A stretch of 52,829 nt of DNA from an uncultured Hymenobacter sp. (GTDB lineage Bacteria; Bacteroidota; Bacteroidia; Cytophagales; Hymenobacteraceae). Shown here piece by piece: positions 1 through 6,564 of the stretch. The notes beneath the pieces were generated by a model, which saw only the letters and a list, made by a program, of their open reading frames with translations, was not told the DNA's origin and did no database searches. The DNA is taken from positions 1 through 52,829 of the forward strand of contig CAJYPK010000029.1 in assembly GCA_913776615.1 (NCBI GenBank), read 5' to 3'. Position numbers and translations under genes: made by a program. Each line of letters begins with the position of its first letter. Position 1 is the first letter of the stretch.

Positions 1-117
1 CTCTTCAGCCGACTCAAACAATTTCGCCGCGTGGCCACCCGCTATGACAAGCTCGATGCGCATTTTTTAGCCTTTATCCAACTAGCCGCAACCGTCCTCT
101 GGTTGCGCGACTGTTAA
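1..117 (+). CDS. IS5-type transposase, C-terminal fragment (cut by window edge)
   Basis: An open frame enters from the left edge and ends at a TAA at 115-117, giving 38 residues. The stretch VATRYDKLDAHFLAFIQLAA followed by a hydrophobic end and WLRDC resembles the C-terminus of IS5/IS1182-group DDE transposases (typical R-x-A-T-R-Y-D-K-L, then FLAxxxLAA). The DDE catalytic residues would lie outside the window, so completeness cannot be judged. It reads toward the short-chain dehydrogenase gene, whose stop codon it faces. No terminal inverted repeat can be assigned after the stop, because a 7-bp-repeat palindrome starts 4 nt downstream. The family call rests on a short tail only. Confidence 0.7.
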   Translation, partial: LFSRLKQFRRVATRYDKLDAHFLAFIQLAATVLWLRDC

Positions 118-120
118 CAC

Positions 121-190
121 CTCCTAGCTATTAGCTGTTAGCTCGTTGTGCAGAAAAGCTAGGAGCTAACAGCTAAAGGCTAATAGCTTA
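121..190. repeat. Heptad-repeat palindrome (AGCTNTT type), copy 1
   Basis: The left arm (126-144) is built of 7-bp units AGCTATT, AGCTGTT, AGCTC. The right arm (163-190) is built of the complementary units GAGCTAA, CAGCTAA, AGGCTAA, TAGCTTA. A second inner pairing, CTCCTAGCT (121-129) with AGCTAGGAG (157-165), is also possible. The same architecture and unit recur at 48343-48432. It lies directly after the transposase stop codon. Confidence 0.7.
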
Positions 191-391
191 ACTACTAGCT
201 CCCCTCTCCCGAAGGATGTCGCGCATCAAGCGAGGTGGGTCGGGGGTGGGGTCCACCGGCTGGGCAGCCACCCGACGAGCATTGCCTAAATAGCGTCAAA
301 TTAAAAACTTACAGGTCAAGCACTTGCCCATTTTTAATTTGTCATTTTTACCTTTTAATTAAGGTAACAACCGCTCTAACATGTAAAACCC
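191..391. other. Gene-free stretch between transposase tail and dehydrogenase
   Basis: No convincing gene is seen here. A 97-residue open frame on the plus strand from 235 overlaps the dehydrogenase end and has no recognisable family or coding character. The sequence shifts from GC-rich to AT-rich around 296-390, which looks like junk between mobile DNA and core DNA. Confidence 0.4.
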
Positions 392-420
392 CAGCCCCTA
401 CCAGAAGCAGCAGCGGCTGG
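392..420 (-). terminator. Degenerate copy of the GC hairpin repeat (R1), 3' of dehydrogenase
   Basis: The bases resemble the R1 consensus (CAGCCGCTACC, GGGG, CGGCAGCGGCTG on the plus strand) with about four mismatches. It lies 21 nt downstream of the stop codon of the minus-strand dehydrogenase, the same placement as the better copies at 3713, 4915, 5804, 6509 and 7657. Its terminator function is weaker here because the arms are decayed. Confidence 0.45.
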
Positions 421-441
421 GTACTTAAGCCTGCCCGGCAA

Positions 442-1299
442 CTAGACCGTCGCGGCCTCGGCAAAGCCGGTGGCCACCGTCACGTGCTTCCACTGCGCCA
501 TATCGTCCTGCAAGGTCTTGATTTTTAACTTGGCCATGTCGTAGGCATCCTGGCCCAGCAGCAGGTGCAGGGGCGGGTTGGGCGCGGCGGCTACCGCGAT
601 GATGGCCGCCACGGCCTTTACCGGGTCGCCGGGCTGGCTGCCCCTGATTTGCTGGAGGTGCACCGCCTCTGATTCCCGCACCAGGGTGTAGGCATCGAGC
701 TGCTTTTCCGGCGTGCGCATGGAGCCCGCCTCCAGGAAATTGGTGCGGAAATAGCCTGGCTCCACCAGGGTTACTTTTACGCCGAACGGCGCGACCTCAG
801 CCGCCAGCGACTCGGACAGCCCTTCCACCGCAAACTTGGTGGCGCAGTAAATGCCCCAGCCGGGGAAATTGCCCATGATGCCGGCAATCGACGAGAAGTT
901 GAGGATGTGCCCGCTCTGCTGCCGGCGCAGCTGCGGCAGGGCCTGCCGCACCACGTTGAGCGTGCCAAATACGTTGACCTCGAAGTTGTCCCGAGCCTCG
1001 GCGTCGGTCAATTCTTCGAGGCTGCCGAGCTGGCCGTAGCCGGCATTGTTGGCCACCACGTCGAGGCGGCCAAACTGCGCCACGGTAGCCGCGATAGCCG
1101 CGCCCACGCTGGCCTCGCTGGCCAGCTCCACGGCCAGGGGCAGAAAATCGGCCGCCTCGGGGCCGGCGGCCTGGCGCAGCTCGGCCACGTTGCGCGAGGT
1201 AGCGGCCACCAGGTGCCCCTGCTGCCGTAGTTGTTTCACCAGTTCGAGCCCGAAGCCCTTGGAGGCCCCGGTAATAAACCACACTTGTTGCTTGTCCAT
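442..1299 (-). CDS. Short-chain dehydrogenase/reductase (SDR), 285 aa
   Basis: This is a classical SDR, an NAD(P)-dependent cytosolic oxidoreductase. The cofactor-binding TGASKGFG is at residues 10-17, NNAG at 84-87, the catalytic Ser at about 136, and the YxxxK pair at Tyr151-Lys155. The length is usual for the family. The ATG at 1299 was preferred over an ATG 11 codons upstream because the Rossmann strand starts right after it. A -7-like GACCTTTG lies at 1330-1337. It follows the AraC-type gene on the same strand with a 90-nt gap, so that regulator may control it. The substrate cannot be told from sequence. Confidence 0.9.
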   Translation of the reverse strand: MDKQQVWFITGASKGFGLELVKQLRQQGHLVAATSRNVAELRQAAGPEAADFLPLAVELASEASVGAAIAATVAQFGRLDVVANNAGYGQLGSLEELTDAEARDNFEVNVFGTLNVVRQALPQLRRQQSGHILNFSSIAGIMGNFPGWGIYCATKFAVEGLSESLAAEVAPFGVKVTLVEPGYFRTNFLEAGSMRTPEKQLDAYTLVRESEAVHLQQIRGSQPGDPVKAVAAIIAVAAAPNPPLHLLLGQDAYDMAKLKIKTLQDDMAQWKHVTVATGFAEAATV

Positions 1300-1389
1300 C
1301 GGGTTGTGTTTGGGATGCTTAGTACGCTGCAAAGGTCCCCCAGCCCCCAGCCCGAGTGCTTACCTAATTCAAGCCGATGCTTACTAAAT

Positions 1390-2292
1390 TCAAACCAGCC
1401 GGAAGGCCGAGGGTGTTTGCCCGGTCTGCTTTTTGAAAAAGTAGTTGAAGTGGGCCGGCTCGTCGAATCCCAGGCTGTAGCCTACTTCGGCAATGTTCCA
1501 GTCGGTGTGGCGCAGCAGGGCGCGGGCCTCGGCGGCCAAGCGCTCGGCGATGTGGGCAGTGGTGGTTTTACCGGTGGTGTCGCGCACGCAGCGGTTGAGG
1601 TGGTTGACGTGTACTGCCAGCTGCCGGGCAAAGTCGCTGGCCGAGCGTAGCCCCAGCCGGCGGGCCGGCGACTCGATGGGAAACTGCCGCTCGAGCAGTT
1701 CGCCGAACACGGCCGCCAGCCGCGACTTAGCATCGGGGTGCGGGTAGTAGGTGGTGGCGGGCCGCAGCTTGAGGGCGTAGTGTACGAGCTCGGCCGCGTA
1801 ATTGCGCAGCAGGTCGTATTTCAACACGTAATCAGACGCTAGCTCGGCCAGCATCTTCTCAAACAGGGCGCTCACCTCCTGATCCTGGCTGGCGGTGAGC
1901 AGGTAGGCCGGGTCGCCGCCGGGTCGGAACAACGGCAGCTCGAGCAGGTTCAGCCCACCCGGCGCGTGCAGAAACTCCTCGCGAAAAATGCAGAAATACC
2001 CCGTCGTATCGGCGGCCAGCGGCTGCCAGGTGTAGGGCACCTGGGGGTTGAAAAACATGAGCGCCGGCCCCGCTACCTCCAGGCTTTTATCGGCGTAGTG
2101 GTAGGCGTAGTGGCCGCGAATGAGGGCAATCTTGTAGTAGTCGCGGCGGCTGTACTGCTTGGGCTGAATGCCGGATACCACCGATTCCTCCAGCCGAAAC
2201 GCGTTGACCTGGCCCAGCTTGGGCTGCGAGCTGGCGGGTAGCTCCCGAAAGGAATACGGGTAAGCTGCGGGAGTATTTTCGACCTTCGGCAT
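1390..2292 (-). CDS. AraC family transcriptional regulator, 300 aa
   Basis: The N-terminal part is a cupin-like AraC sensor region (residues about 20-160, with the family-typical FFNPQVPYTW patch). The C-terminal 100 residues carry two helix-turn-helix motifs: VNHLNRCVRDTTGKT, then WNIAEVGYSLGFDEPAHFNY, ending in the AraC signature FFKKQTGQTPSAFR. Length and domain order are typical. It lies upstream of, and in the same orientation as, the SDR gene, which is its likely target. A -7 box (TAACTTTG) ends only 4 nt before the ATG, so the mRNA is probably leaderless. Confidence 0.92.
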   Translation of the reverse strand: MPKVENTPAAYPYSFRELPASSQPKLGQVNAFRLEESVVSGIQPKQYSRRDYYKIALIRGHYAYHYADKSLEVAGPALMFFNPQVPYTWQPLAADTTGYFCIFREEFLHAPGGLNLLELPLFRPGGDPAYLLTASQDQEVSALFEKMLAELASDYVLKYDLLRNYAAELVHYALKLRPATTYYPHPDAKSRLAAVFGELLERQFPIESPARRLGLRSASDFARQLAVHVNHLNRCVRDTTGKTTTAHIAERLAAEARALLRHTDWNIAEVGYSLGFDEPAHFNYFFKKQTGQTPSAFRLV

Positions 2293-2296
2293 GACG

Positions 2297-2304
2297 CAAA
2301 GTTA
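2297..2304 (-). promoter_or_regulatory. -7 promoter element of the araC-type gene
   Basis: On the minus strand TAACTTTG matches the Bacteroidota -7 consensus TAnnTTTG. The spacing to the ATG is 4 nt (CGTC), which places the expected transcription start at or next to the start codon. Confidence 0.55.
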
Positions 2305-2401
2305 CCAGATTCAAGCCAGAAGCCGCCCGCACTTGCGCTGCCTGCCCCGCTGGCTCCTATCGCCGCGCCAACTGCGACCAGAAAAGGCAGCAGCCCGCCG
2401 C

Positions 2402-2959
2402 TTAGCCCGGGCGCGGCACCCCACGCAGCCGTAGGCGCAGGTACTGCTGTAGCCAAATGGGGCACAGATTATACCCCACATTGAGTAGAAACAGTACCCC
2501 AGCCCAACCCCAGTACCCCAGCGCAACCGCGTAGCCAGCAACCGCCAGGAAATACACCAGCATCGCCCAGTGAAACCGCTCCATGTGATAAGTAGTGTGC
2601 ACCACCTGGGCCAGATTAGCCCGCGAGGGCAAATACCGATACTGCGGGTAGCGGTGCCGCAGCAGGCGGTTGACCAGCGTACCGTGCTGCGTGAGGTGAT
2701 TGAGGACCGGCACCCGCAGCTTATGGTACACTGCTGGCTTAGTACTCAGCTGCAAATACCGCAGCCAGGCCGTGGGCCACGCGTAGGCCAGCAGGCTGAA
2801 GGCGGCAAATCCATATAGCCACGGCCGCGCCACGTGCTGGTAGCAAAACACCACCAGGGGCACCAGGCTCAGTACCGACCACAGCACGTTGGGCACGGCA
2901 TTGTAGCAGGCTAGCACAGCCGGAGAAGGCGTAGCACGGTGGGGCGCGGCGGTGGGCAT
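2402..2959 (-). CDS. Membrane protein, possibly CrtO acyltransferase-like, 185 aa
   Basis: There are four hydrophobic segments: about residues 22-42, 48-64, 133-150 and 152-170. The C-terminal motif NVGYNLCPIWLQQYLRLRL resembles the N-x-Y-P-x-x-L-Q-R-Y-N-R-x-R signature of the CrtO (glycosyl-diaponeurosporenoate acyltransferase) family of small membrane proteins. That would imply lipid or carotenoid modification at the inner membrane, but the match is to one motif only. It stands alone between the AraC gene and the divergent DUF433 gene. I do not assign a function beyond this resemblance. Confidence 0.6.
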   Translation of the reverse strand: MPTAAPHRATPSPAVLACYNAVPNVLWSVLSLVPLVVFCYQHVARPWLYGFAAFSLLAYAWPTAWLRYLQLSTKPAVYHKLRVPVLNHLTQHGTLVNRLLRHRYPQYRYLPSRANLAQVVHTTYHMERFHWAMLVYFLAVAGYAVALGYWGWAGVLFLLNVGYNLCPIWLQQYLRLRLRGVPRPG

Positions 2960-3054
2960 AAGAAACTGAGCTAGATGACCGTAAAGTACTACCCAGCCCG
3001 CACAGGCGCGCCGCTAGCGCTGCCCAGCTATTTAGTACGTAGCACGCTAGTCTC

Positions 3055-3092
3055 AAAAACGGCAGCCACTACCGGGGGTGGCAGCGTCTAGC
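3055..3092. repeat. GC hairpin repeat (R1), orphan copy
   Basis: ACGGCAGCCACTACC, GGGGG, TGGCAGCGTCT matches the R1 repeat. Unlike the other six copies it does not follow the stop codon of a minus-strand gene; it lies 23 nt upstream of the DUF433 start. Because R1 reads as a terminator on the minus strand, this copy may be left over from a gene once located where the DUF433/DUF5615 pair now sits. Confidence 0.6.
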
Positions 3093-3102
3093 GAAGCCTG
3101 CT

Positions 3103-3110
3103 TACCTTAG
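3103..3110 (+). promoter_or_regulatory. -7-like element of the DUF433/DUF5615 operon
   Basis: TACCTTAG differs from TAnnTTTG at one position. It is 4 nt before the ATG at 3115, so a leaderless transcript is predicted. The same variant TACCTTAG precedes the lipoprotein pseudogene start at 27952. Confidence 0.4.
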
Positions 3111-3114
3111 TATC

Positions 3115-3339
3115 ATGGAAGCTTTCATCTCTCGCATTACCACCAACCCGCGCCAGTGCGGCGGCCGGCCCTGCATTCGGGGCATGCGTATCCGCGTGGC
3201 CGATGTGCTGCAACTCTTCGCCGCGGGGCTATCGGCCGAGCAGGTGCTAGCCGAAATGCCTGATTTGGAAGCGGCCGACTTACAAGCTGCGTTGCAATAT
3301 GCCGCCCGCCAAATCGACTACCCCCGGCTAGCTGCATGA
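3115..3339 (+). CDS. DUF433 family protein (antitoxin-like), 74 aa
   Basis: The stretch CGGRPCIRGMRIRVADVL and the following GLSAEQVLAEMPDL are the hallmark of DUF433, a small winged-HTH-like family that pairs with PIN-like proteins. Length is normal for the family. Its stop overlaps the next start (ATGA, 4 nt), so the two are translationally coupled. By family knowledge DUF433 is considered the antitoxin and transcriptional autoregulator of the pair; this is not shown by the sequence itself. It lies at the left end of an accessory block. Confidence 0.88.
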   Translation: MEAFISRITTNPRQCGGRPCIRGMRIRVADVLQLFAAGLSAEQVLAEMPDLEAADLQAALQYAARQIDYPRLAA

Positions 3340-3680
3340 CCATCTGGCTCGATGCCCACCTGTCGCCCCTACTAGCCGCCTGGCTCAATTGGAAGTTCGA
3401 CGTGCAAGCCATTCCTGTCCGTGATCTAGGCCTGCGCGATGCCGATGATGAGGAAATCTTTCGCGCCGCTAAGCAGGCGGGCGTAATCGTCCTGACCAAA
3501 GATGCTGACTTTCCACGCTTGCTCGACCGCTTTGGACCACCGCCGCAGGTGCTCTGGCTCACGTCGGGCAATACCTCCAACGAACGCTTGCAACAAGTGC
3601 TACTACCGGTGCTACCCGCCGCCCTGGAGCTACTGACCGCCGGCGAGCCACTGGTAGAAATCGGTAGTGCGTTGAGCTAG
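3336..3680 (+). CDS. DUF5615 PIN-like protein (toxin-like), 114 aa
   Basis: The N-terminal IWLDAHLSPLLAAWL and the central VIVLTKDADFPRLL are the two acidic motifs of the DUF5615/Mut7-C PIN-like fold (Asp6, then Lys-Asp-x-Asp near residues 56-58). Family members are thought to act as metal-dependent RNases. The gene starts inside the DUF433 stop codon, the usual order antitoxin then toxin. Both acidic motifs look intact, so the protein could be active. Activity and target are inferred from the family. Confidence 0.87.
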   Translation: MTIWLDAHLSPLLAAWLNWKFDVQAIPVRDLGLRDADDEEIFRAAKQAGVIVLTKDADFPRLLDRFGPPPQVLWLTSGNTSNERLQQVLLPVLPAALELLTAGEPLVEIGSALS

Positions 3681-3712
3681 GTGTATTCCCTGCGCCCCGC
3701 CGCTAACTCCTC

Positions 3713-3751
3713 AAAACACGCTAGCCGCTACCAAGAGCGGCAGCGGCTGAC
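3713..3751 (-). terminator. GC hairpin repeat (R1), terminator-like, 3' of ridA
   Basis: On the minus strand a hairpin (CAGCCGCTGCCG, CTCTT, GGTAGCGGCTAG) is followed by CGTGTTTTG. It lies 30 nt past the ridA stop. It also sits between convergent genes and may stop transcription from the DUF5615 side. Confidence 0.6.
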
Positions 3752-3780
3752 GGAAACACTACGAAGATCCCTGGCTGCCG

Positions 3781-4182
3781 CTAGCGCACGGCCGTGGCTT
3801 CGACCTCCACTTTTAGCCCCTCGAAGGCCAAGAAATTGACTTCGACCATCGTGGCAGCGGCCTCAATGCCGTGCCGGGTTACCCAGTCGGTAAATACGTC
3901 GAAGCAGCCGCCTTCGCCGAAGAGCGCGGCCGTGTCAGTGGTGTACACGCGCAGGTGCACGATGTCGCGGCACTGGTAGCCGGCCGTGGTTACGACCTGC
4001 TCCACGTTGCCGAGCACCTGCCCGAGCTGGGTGCGCATGTCGGCGGTGCTGGGGTGGCCGTCGGCGTCGATGGCGGCCTGCCCTGCGCAGTAGAGCGTGG
4101 CGGCGGGCTGGGTTACTTCTACGGCTTGCTGGTAGGCGCTGGGCGCTTGCCACTGCCAGGGGTTAATTACGCGCTTTTGCAT
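3781..4182 (-). CDS. RidA family protein, 133 aa
   Basis: Members of the YjgF/YER057c/UK114 family deaminate reactive enamine/imine intermediates or act on related substrates, as cytosolic trimers. VTQPAATLYCAGQAAIDADG near the N-terminus and VHLRVYTTD in the middle are typical of the family. The ending VNFLAFEGLKVEVEATAV lies where canonical RidA has the P-x-x-x-V-E-I-E-A-I/V-A end. The residue at the canonical catalytic Arg (about 105 in E. coli RidA) cannot be placed with certainty because the C-terminal part is divergent. It follows a Crp/Fnr-type regulator on the same strand with a 95-nt gap. Confidence 0.85.
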   Translation of the reverse strand: MQKRVINPWQWQAPSAYQQAVEVTQPAATLYCAGQAAIDADGHPSTADMRTQLGQVLGNVEQVVTTAGYQCRDIVHLRVYTTDTAALFGEGGCFDVFTDWVTRHGIEAAATMVEVNFLAFEGLKVEVEATAVR

Positions 4183-4277
4183 GGTGGTAGGTTGGGTTGT
4201 CGCGCCGACCTGTAGGGCGGCGCGGGGTGAGATTGCGGGGACAAAGGTCCCGGCTGGCCCCGCCCGCTACCCGTGAC

Positions 4278-4868
4278 CTAGCGCACTATTTTCGGGGGCC
4301 GCTCCTGGTCGGCGAGCCGGCTCAGGGTCTCGCGCGATACGCCCAGGTAGGCCGCCAGCAGGGTTTTGGATACCCGCTGCGGCAGCGTGGGGTACTGGCG
4401 CAGCAGCCGCTCGTAGCGCTCGCGGGCGGGCAGGGCCAGCAGCGATACAATGCGCTGCTGCGCGGCGATCCCGCCCCGCGCAAACTTGACCAGGAAGAAG
4501 CGGGCCATCTGGGGTAGCTGCTGGCAGAGGTACTCGTAGCCGGCCAGCGGCAGGCACCACACGGCTGTGTCTTCCAGGCATTGTAGCGACAGCGTGGCTG
4601 GCCCCTGGGCCAGGTAGGCCGCGAAGTCGCCTTCCCACCAGTCTTCCATAGCCAGCGACACGACGTGGGCCTTACCGGCCGCATCGGTGTGCACCAGCTT
4701 CAGCAGGCCCTGCACCACGAAGTACAGCTCGCGCACCCGCTCCCCTTCCCGAATCAAATACGCGCGCTTGCGCACCTGCCGGCTCGTGAACTGCGCCAGC
4801 ACCAGCGCAAATTCCTCGTCGGTCAGCGGCACGACGCGCTCCAGGTGCTCTCGTAACTGCTGCTGCAT
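4278..4868 (-). CDS. Crp/Fnr family transcriptional regulator, 196 aa
   Basis: The N-terminal cyclic-nucleotide-binding-type beta-roll covers about residues 15-125 (YLIREGERVRELYFVVQGLL is typical). The long dimerisation helix follows, and a C-terminal HTH lies near residues 165-190 (SKTLLAAYLGVSRETLSRL). The lack of an R-S-A-S phosphate-binding cassette suggests it does not bind cAMP, as in many Bacteroidota paralogues. It is upstream of ridA in the same direction and may regulate it or be co-transcribed. The ligand is unknown. Confidence 0.9.
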   Translation of the reverse strand: MQQQLREHLERVVPLTDEEFALVLAQFTSRQVRKRAYLIREGERVRELYFVVQGLLKLVHTDAAGKAHVVSLAMEDWWEGDFAAYLAQGPATLSLQCLEDTAVWCLPLAGYEYLCQQLPQMARFFLVKFARGGIAAQQRIVSLLALPARERYERLLRQYPTLPQRVSKTLLAAYLGVSRETLSRLADQERPPKIVR

Positions 4869-4914
4869 AGCTTCTACCTACGCCGTTGTCCTAGGTGAGG
4901 TAACAGCTAGCCCC

Positions 4915-4950
4915 AAGAACACGGCAGCCGCTACCAGGGGCGGCTGGGTG
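4915..4950 (-). terminator. GC hairpin repeat (R1), shortened copy
   Basis: ACACGGCAGCCGCTACC, AGGGG, CGGCTGGG: the right arm lacks the inner CGGCAG part seen in other copies. It lies 18 nt downstream of the stop of the secreted protein at 4969-5739, and reads into GTGTTCTT on the minus strand, like a weak terminator. Confidence 0.5.
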
Positions 4951-4968
4951 ATACTTAGAAAGGCGCTT

Positions 4969-5739
4969 CTACTGCACAAAAAACGGTGTATCAACAGCGT
5001 ATTTCTTATTGCCTTTATCGATTTCCCGAAGTTTGAGTTTTAGTAATGTTTTCCCCGTTTTGGCTAGGGTTCCTATCTCAACCTGCACCTGCAATAAGTG
5101 CATTGCGCGCAGCTTCTCCAGGCTCATGTTTTCGAAGCTCTCGCCAGCAGGCTCATCCAACTTCCATTCGTAAGCCGTCCACGCGCTATCGTAGGCATTT
5201 TTGGCGTCATCGACTTTTATTACCTCCTTGTAGGGCAAGACATAGTTTAGCACATGCACTTCGTTTTTGGCCAAGTCCAGCCATACTTCATCCAGCATGC
5301 CCAAACGGCCTGTGCCCTTAAAGTGAATGGCCGTAGCAGTGTGCTCTACCTGTAATGCGCCAGTGTAAGAAGGAGCCACCTTTATCTCACGCTTTTCCAT
5401 GAGCATTTCAAACTCCCGAAACTCGGGTTCGCTCATGCCTACTCGTTTGTCGTAAGGCACCGGGCCGGGCTTTCTTGTAGCGGCCTTGTTCTGCATCTCA
5501 ATCATGTACTGCGGATTGGCGCGGATTCCTTCCTGAAATTTTGCCAGCAATAGGGCTAGCCGGGGGTTCATAACTACGCTATCCATCACGGCCACTTGCA
5601 GCGTACCCGCAGGCAGTAGTTCTTTTAGAGCCGCACTAACGCTCTTGGTTTCCGGAGCGACTACCGTCTTGGGCTGCGCGCGGACGGCAGGCAGCGTAGC
5701 GGTACACAGAAGCAGTACTGCGAGTATTTTTTTCCTCAT
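4969..5739 (-). CDS. Secreted protein of unknown function, 256 aa
   Basis: A clear Sec signal peptide (MRKKILAVLLLCTATLPAVRA, cut near AQ at 21-22) is followed by a soluble, charged, mixed alpha/beta-looking region with no cysteine-rich or lipobox signal. The product should be periplasmic or exported. I do not recognise the family. The coding sequence is slightly less GC-rich than the neighbours. R1 hairpins stand on both sides of it (4915 and 5804), so it appears to be a single-gene transcription unit. Confidence 0.75.
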   Translation of the reverse strand: MRKKILAVLLLCTATLPAVRAQPKTVVAPETKSVSAALKELLPAGTLQVAVMDSVVMNPRLALLLAKFQEGIRANPQYMIEMQNKAATRKPGPVPYDKRVGMSEPEFREFEMLMEKREIKVAPSYTGALQVEHTATAIHFKGTGRLGMLDEVWLDLAKNEVHVLNYVLPYKEVIKVDDAKNAYDSAWTAYEWKLDEPAGESFENMSLEKLRAMHLLQVQVEIGTLAKTGKTLLKLKLREIDKGNKKYAVDTPFFVQ

Positions 5740-5803
5740 AACAGAGAGTAACTATTGGCCTTGGTTAGCCTGAACGGGTAAACATACTGCCACGCTCCTC
5801 CCG

Positions 5804-5842
5804 AAACACGGCAGCCGCTACCGGGGGCGGCAGCGGCTGAGG
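5804..5842 (-). terminator. GC hairpin repeat (R1), full copy
   Basis: On the minus strand CAGCCGCTGCCG, CCCC, CGGTAGCGGCTG form a near-perfect hairpin followed by CCGTGTTTCGG. It is 22 nt past the DUF4926 stop codon. Confidence 0.65.
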
Positions 5843-5864
5843 AAGCTCTGACATTAAGGGTAAG

Positions 5865-6083
5865 CTAGGCAGCCTGCCGCCACGGCTGCACGATAGCGGC
5901 TACCTCGGTGGCGGGTAGCGTCAGGACGGCCTGCGTGTGTCCATCAAGGCCGATGAACTCTACCTCATACGCTTCGCCCTGCGCGTGTACTAATACGACA
6001 GTGCCCAACGCGCCAGCCGCCAGCCCGCACTCGGGGTGAGCTTTTTGCAGTTGCACAGTATCCAGTTCGGCGAAGGGGGTCAT
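5865..6083 (-). CDS. DUF4926 domain protein, 72 aa
   Basis: The pattern DTVQLQKAHPECGLAAGALG followed by GTVVLVHAQGEAYEVEFIGLDG is the DUF4926 signature, a small beta-rich domain. The start codon overlaps the stop of the DUF6883 gene by 1 nt (TAATG on the minus strand), so the two are translationally coupled. DUF4926 genes commonly follow a DUF6883-type gene, which suggests an effector/partner pair such as toxin and immunity. That role is inferred from arrangement and is not established. Confidence 0.8.
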   Translation of the reverse strand: MTPFAELDTVQLQKAHPECGLAAGALGTVVLVHAQGEAYEVEFIGLDGHTQAVLTLPATEVAAIVQPWRQAA

Positions 6084-6418
6084 TAGCGGTCAAGTAAATG
6101 GGCGGTGATTAACAAAACGAGGATGCCCGGTGATTGTTCCATCCACACGGTGCGGATAGGGTACTCCCGGCCGTTGGGGGCTAGCAGCGGGCCATCTACC
6201 ACAAACTTAACGCCGTAGGGCGACGCTTTTTCCTCCGTCACGGTGCCACTGTGGCCGTGCGCTATTAAATCAGCTATCAGCCGCTCATACTGCTGCCGCG
6301 AATACCCGATGCTCAGGAAGAACCGCGCCTTAGCTCCGCCCACCGGGTGGTCAGGGTTCAGCAAATAGTCCTGCACCTTATTGGGTGCCACAACTAGCGA
6401 CTTATCGTGAAGCGTCAT
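6083..6418 (-). CDS. DUF6883 domain protein, 111 aa
   Basis: KVQDYLLNPDHPVGGAKARF followed by a long helix and IRTVWMEQ near the C-terminus fits the DUF6883 family, a compact domain also found at C-termini of larger toxins. It is coupled to DUF4926 by a 1-nt stop/start overlap. A -7 box (TAGCTTTG) ends 4 nt before the ATG, predicting a leaderless mRNA for the two-gene unit. The pair is bounded by R1 hairpins. The biochemical role is unknown. Confidence 0.78.
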   Translation of the reverse strand: MTLHDKSLVVAPNKVQDYLLNPDHPVGGAKARFFLSIGYSRQQYERLIADLIAHGHSGTVTEEKASPYGVKFVVDGPLLAPNGREYPIRTVWMEQSPGILVLLITAHLLDR

Positions 6419-6422
6419 GCGG

Positions 6423-6430
6423 CAAAGCTA
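6423..6430 (-). promoter_or_regulatory. -7 promoter element of the DUF6883-DUF4926 unit
   Basis: TAGCTTTG on the minus strand is an exact TAnnTTTG match with a 4-nt gap (CCGC) to the ATG. No clear -33 TTG is present at 19-21 bp. Confidence 0.5.
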
Positions 6431-6445
6431 CTGTCCAGTTAGCCC

Positions 6446-6545
6446 GCCGCCGAAGCCGGCGTTTCTAGGCGACTGGGGTACCACCTGCGCCCCGCCCGCT
6501 CACCCCCCAAAAACACGGCAGCCGCTACCAGGGGCGGCAGCGGCT
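6446..6545 (-). repeat. 100-bp direct repeat, copy A, ending in R1 hairpin (terminator-like)
   Basis: This copy is about 90% identical to 7596-7693 (eight mismatches and a 2-nt gap by eye), in the same orientation. It begins GCCGCCGAAGCC and ends in the R1 hairpin (6509-6546). The two copies flank the Abi_2 gene. The R1 part lies 19 nt past the Abi_2 stop. Confidence 0.8.
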
Positions 6546-6564
6546 AGGTAAACTTTACTGATGC

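Noticed and set aside
235..528. 97-codon plus-strand open frame at the left end
   Set aside because: It overlaps the 3' end of the dehydrogenase gene, crosses an R1 hairpin, and its translation has no recognisable features.
3137..3580. 147-codon minus-strand frame opposite the DUF433/DUF5615 pair
   Set aside because: Antisense of two recognisable genes; considered because the R1 copy at 3055 would fit its 3' end, but the translation has no coding character.
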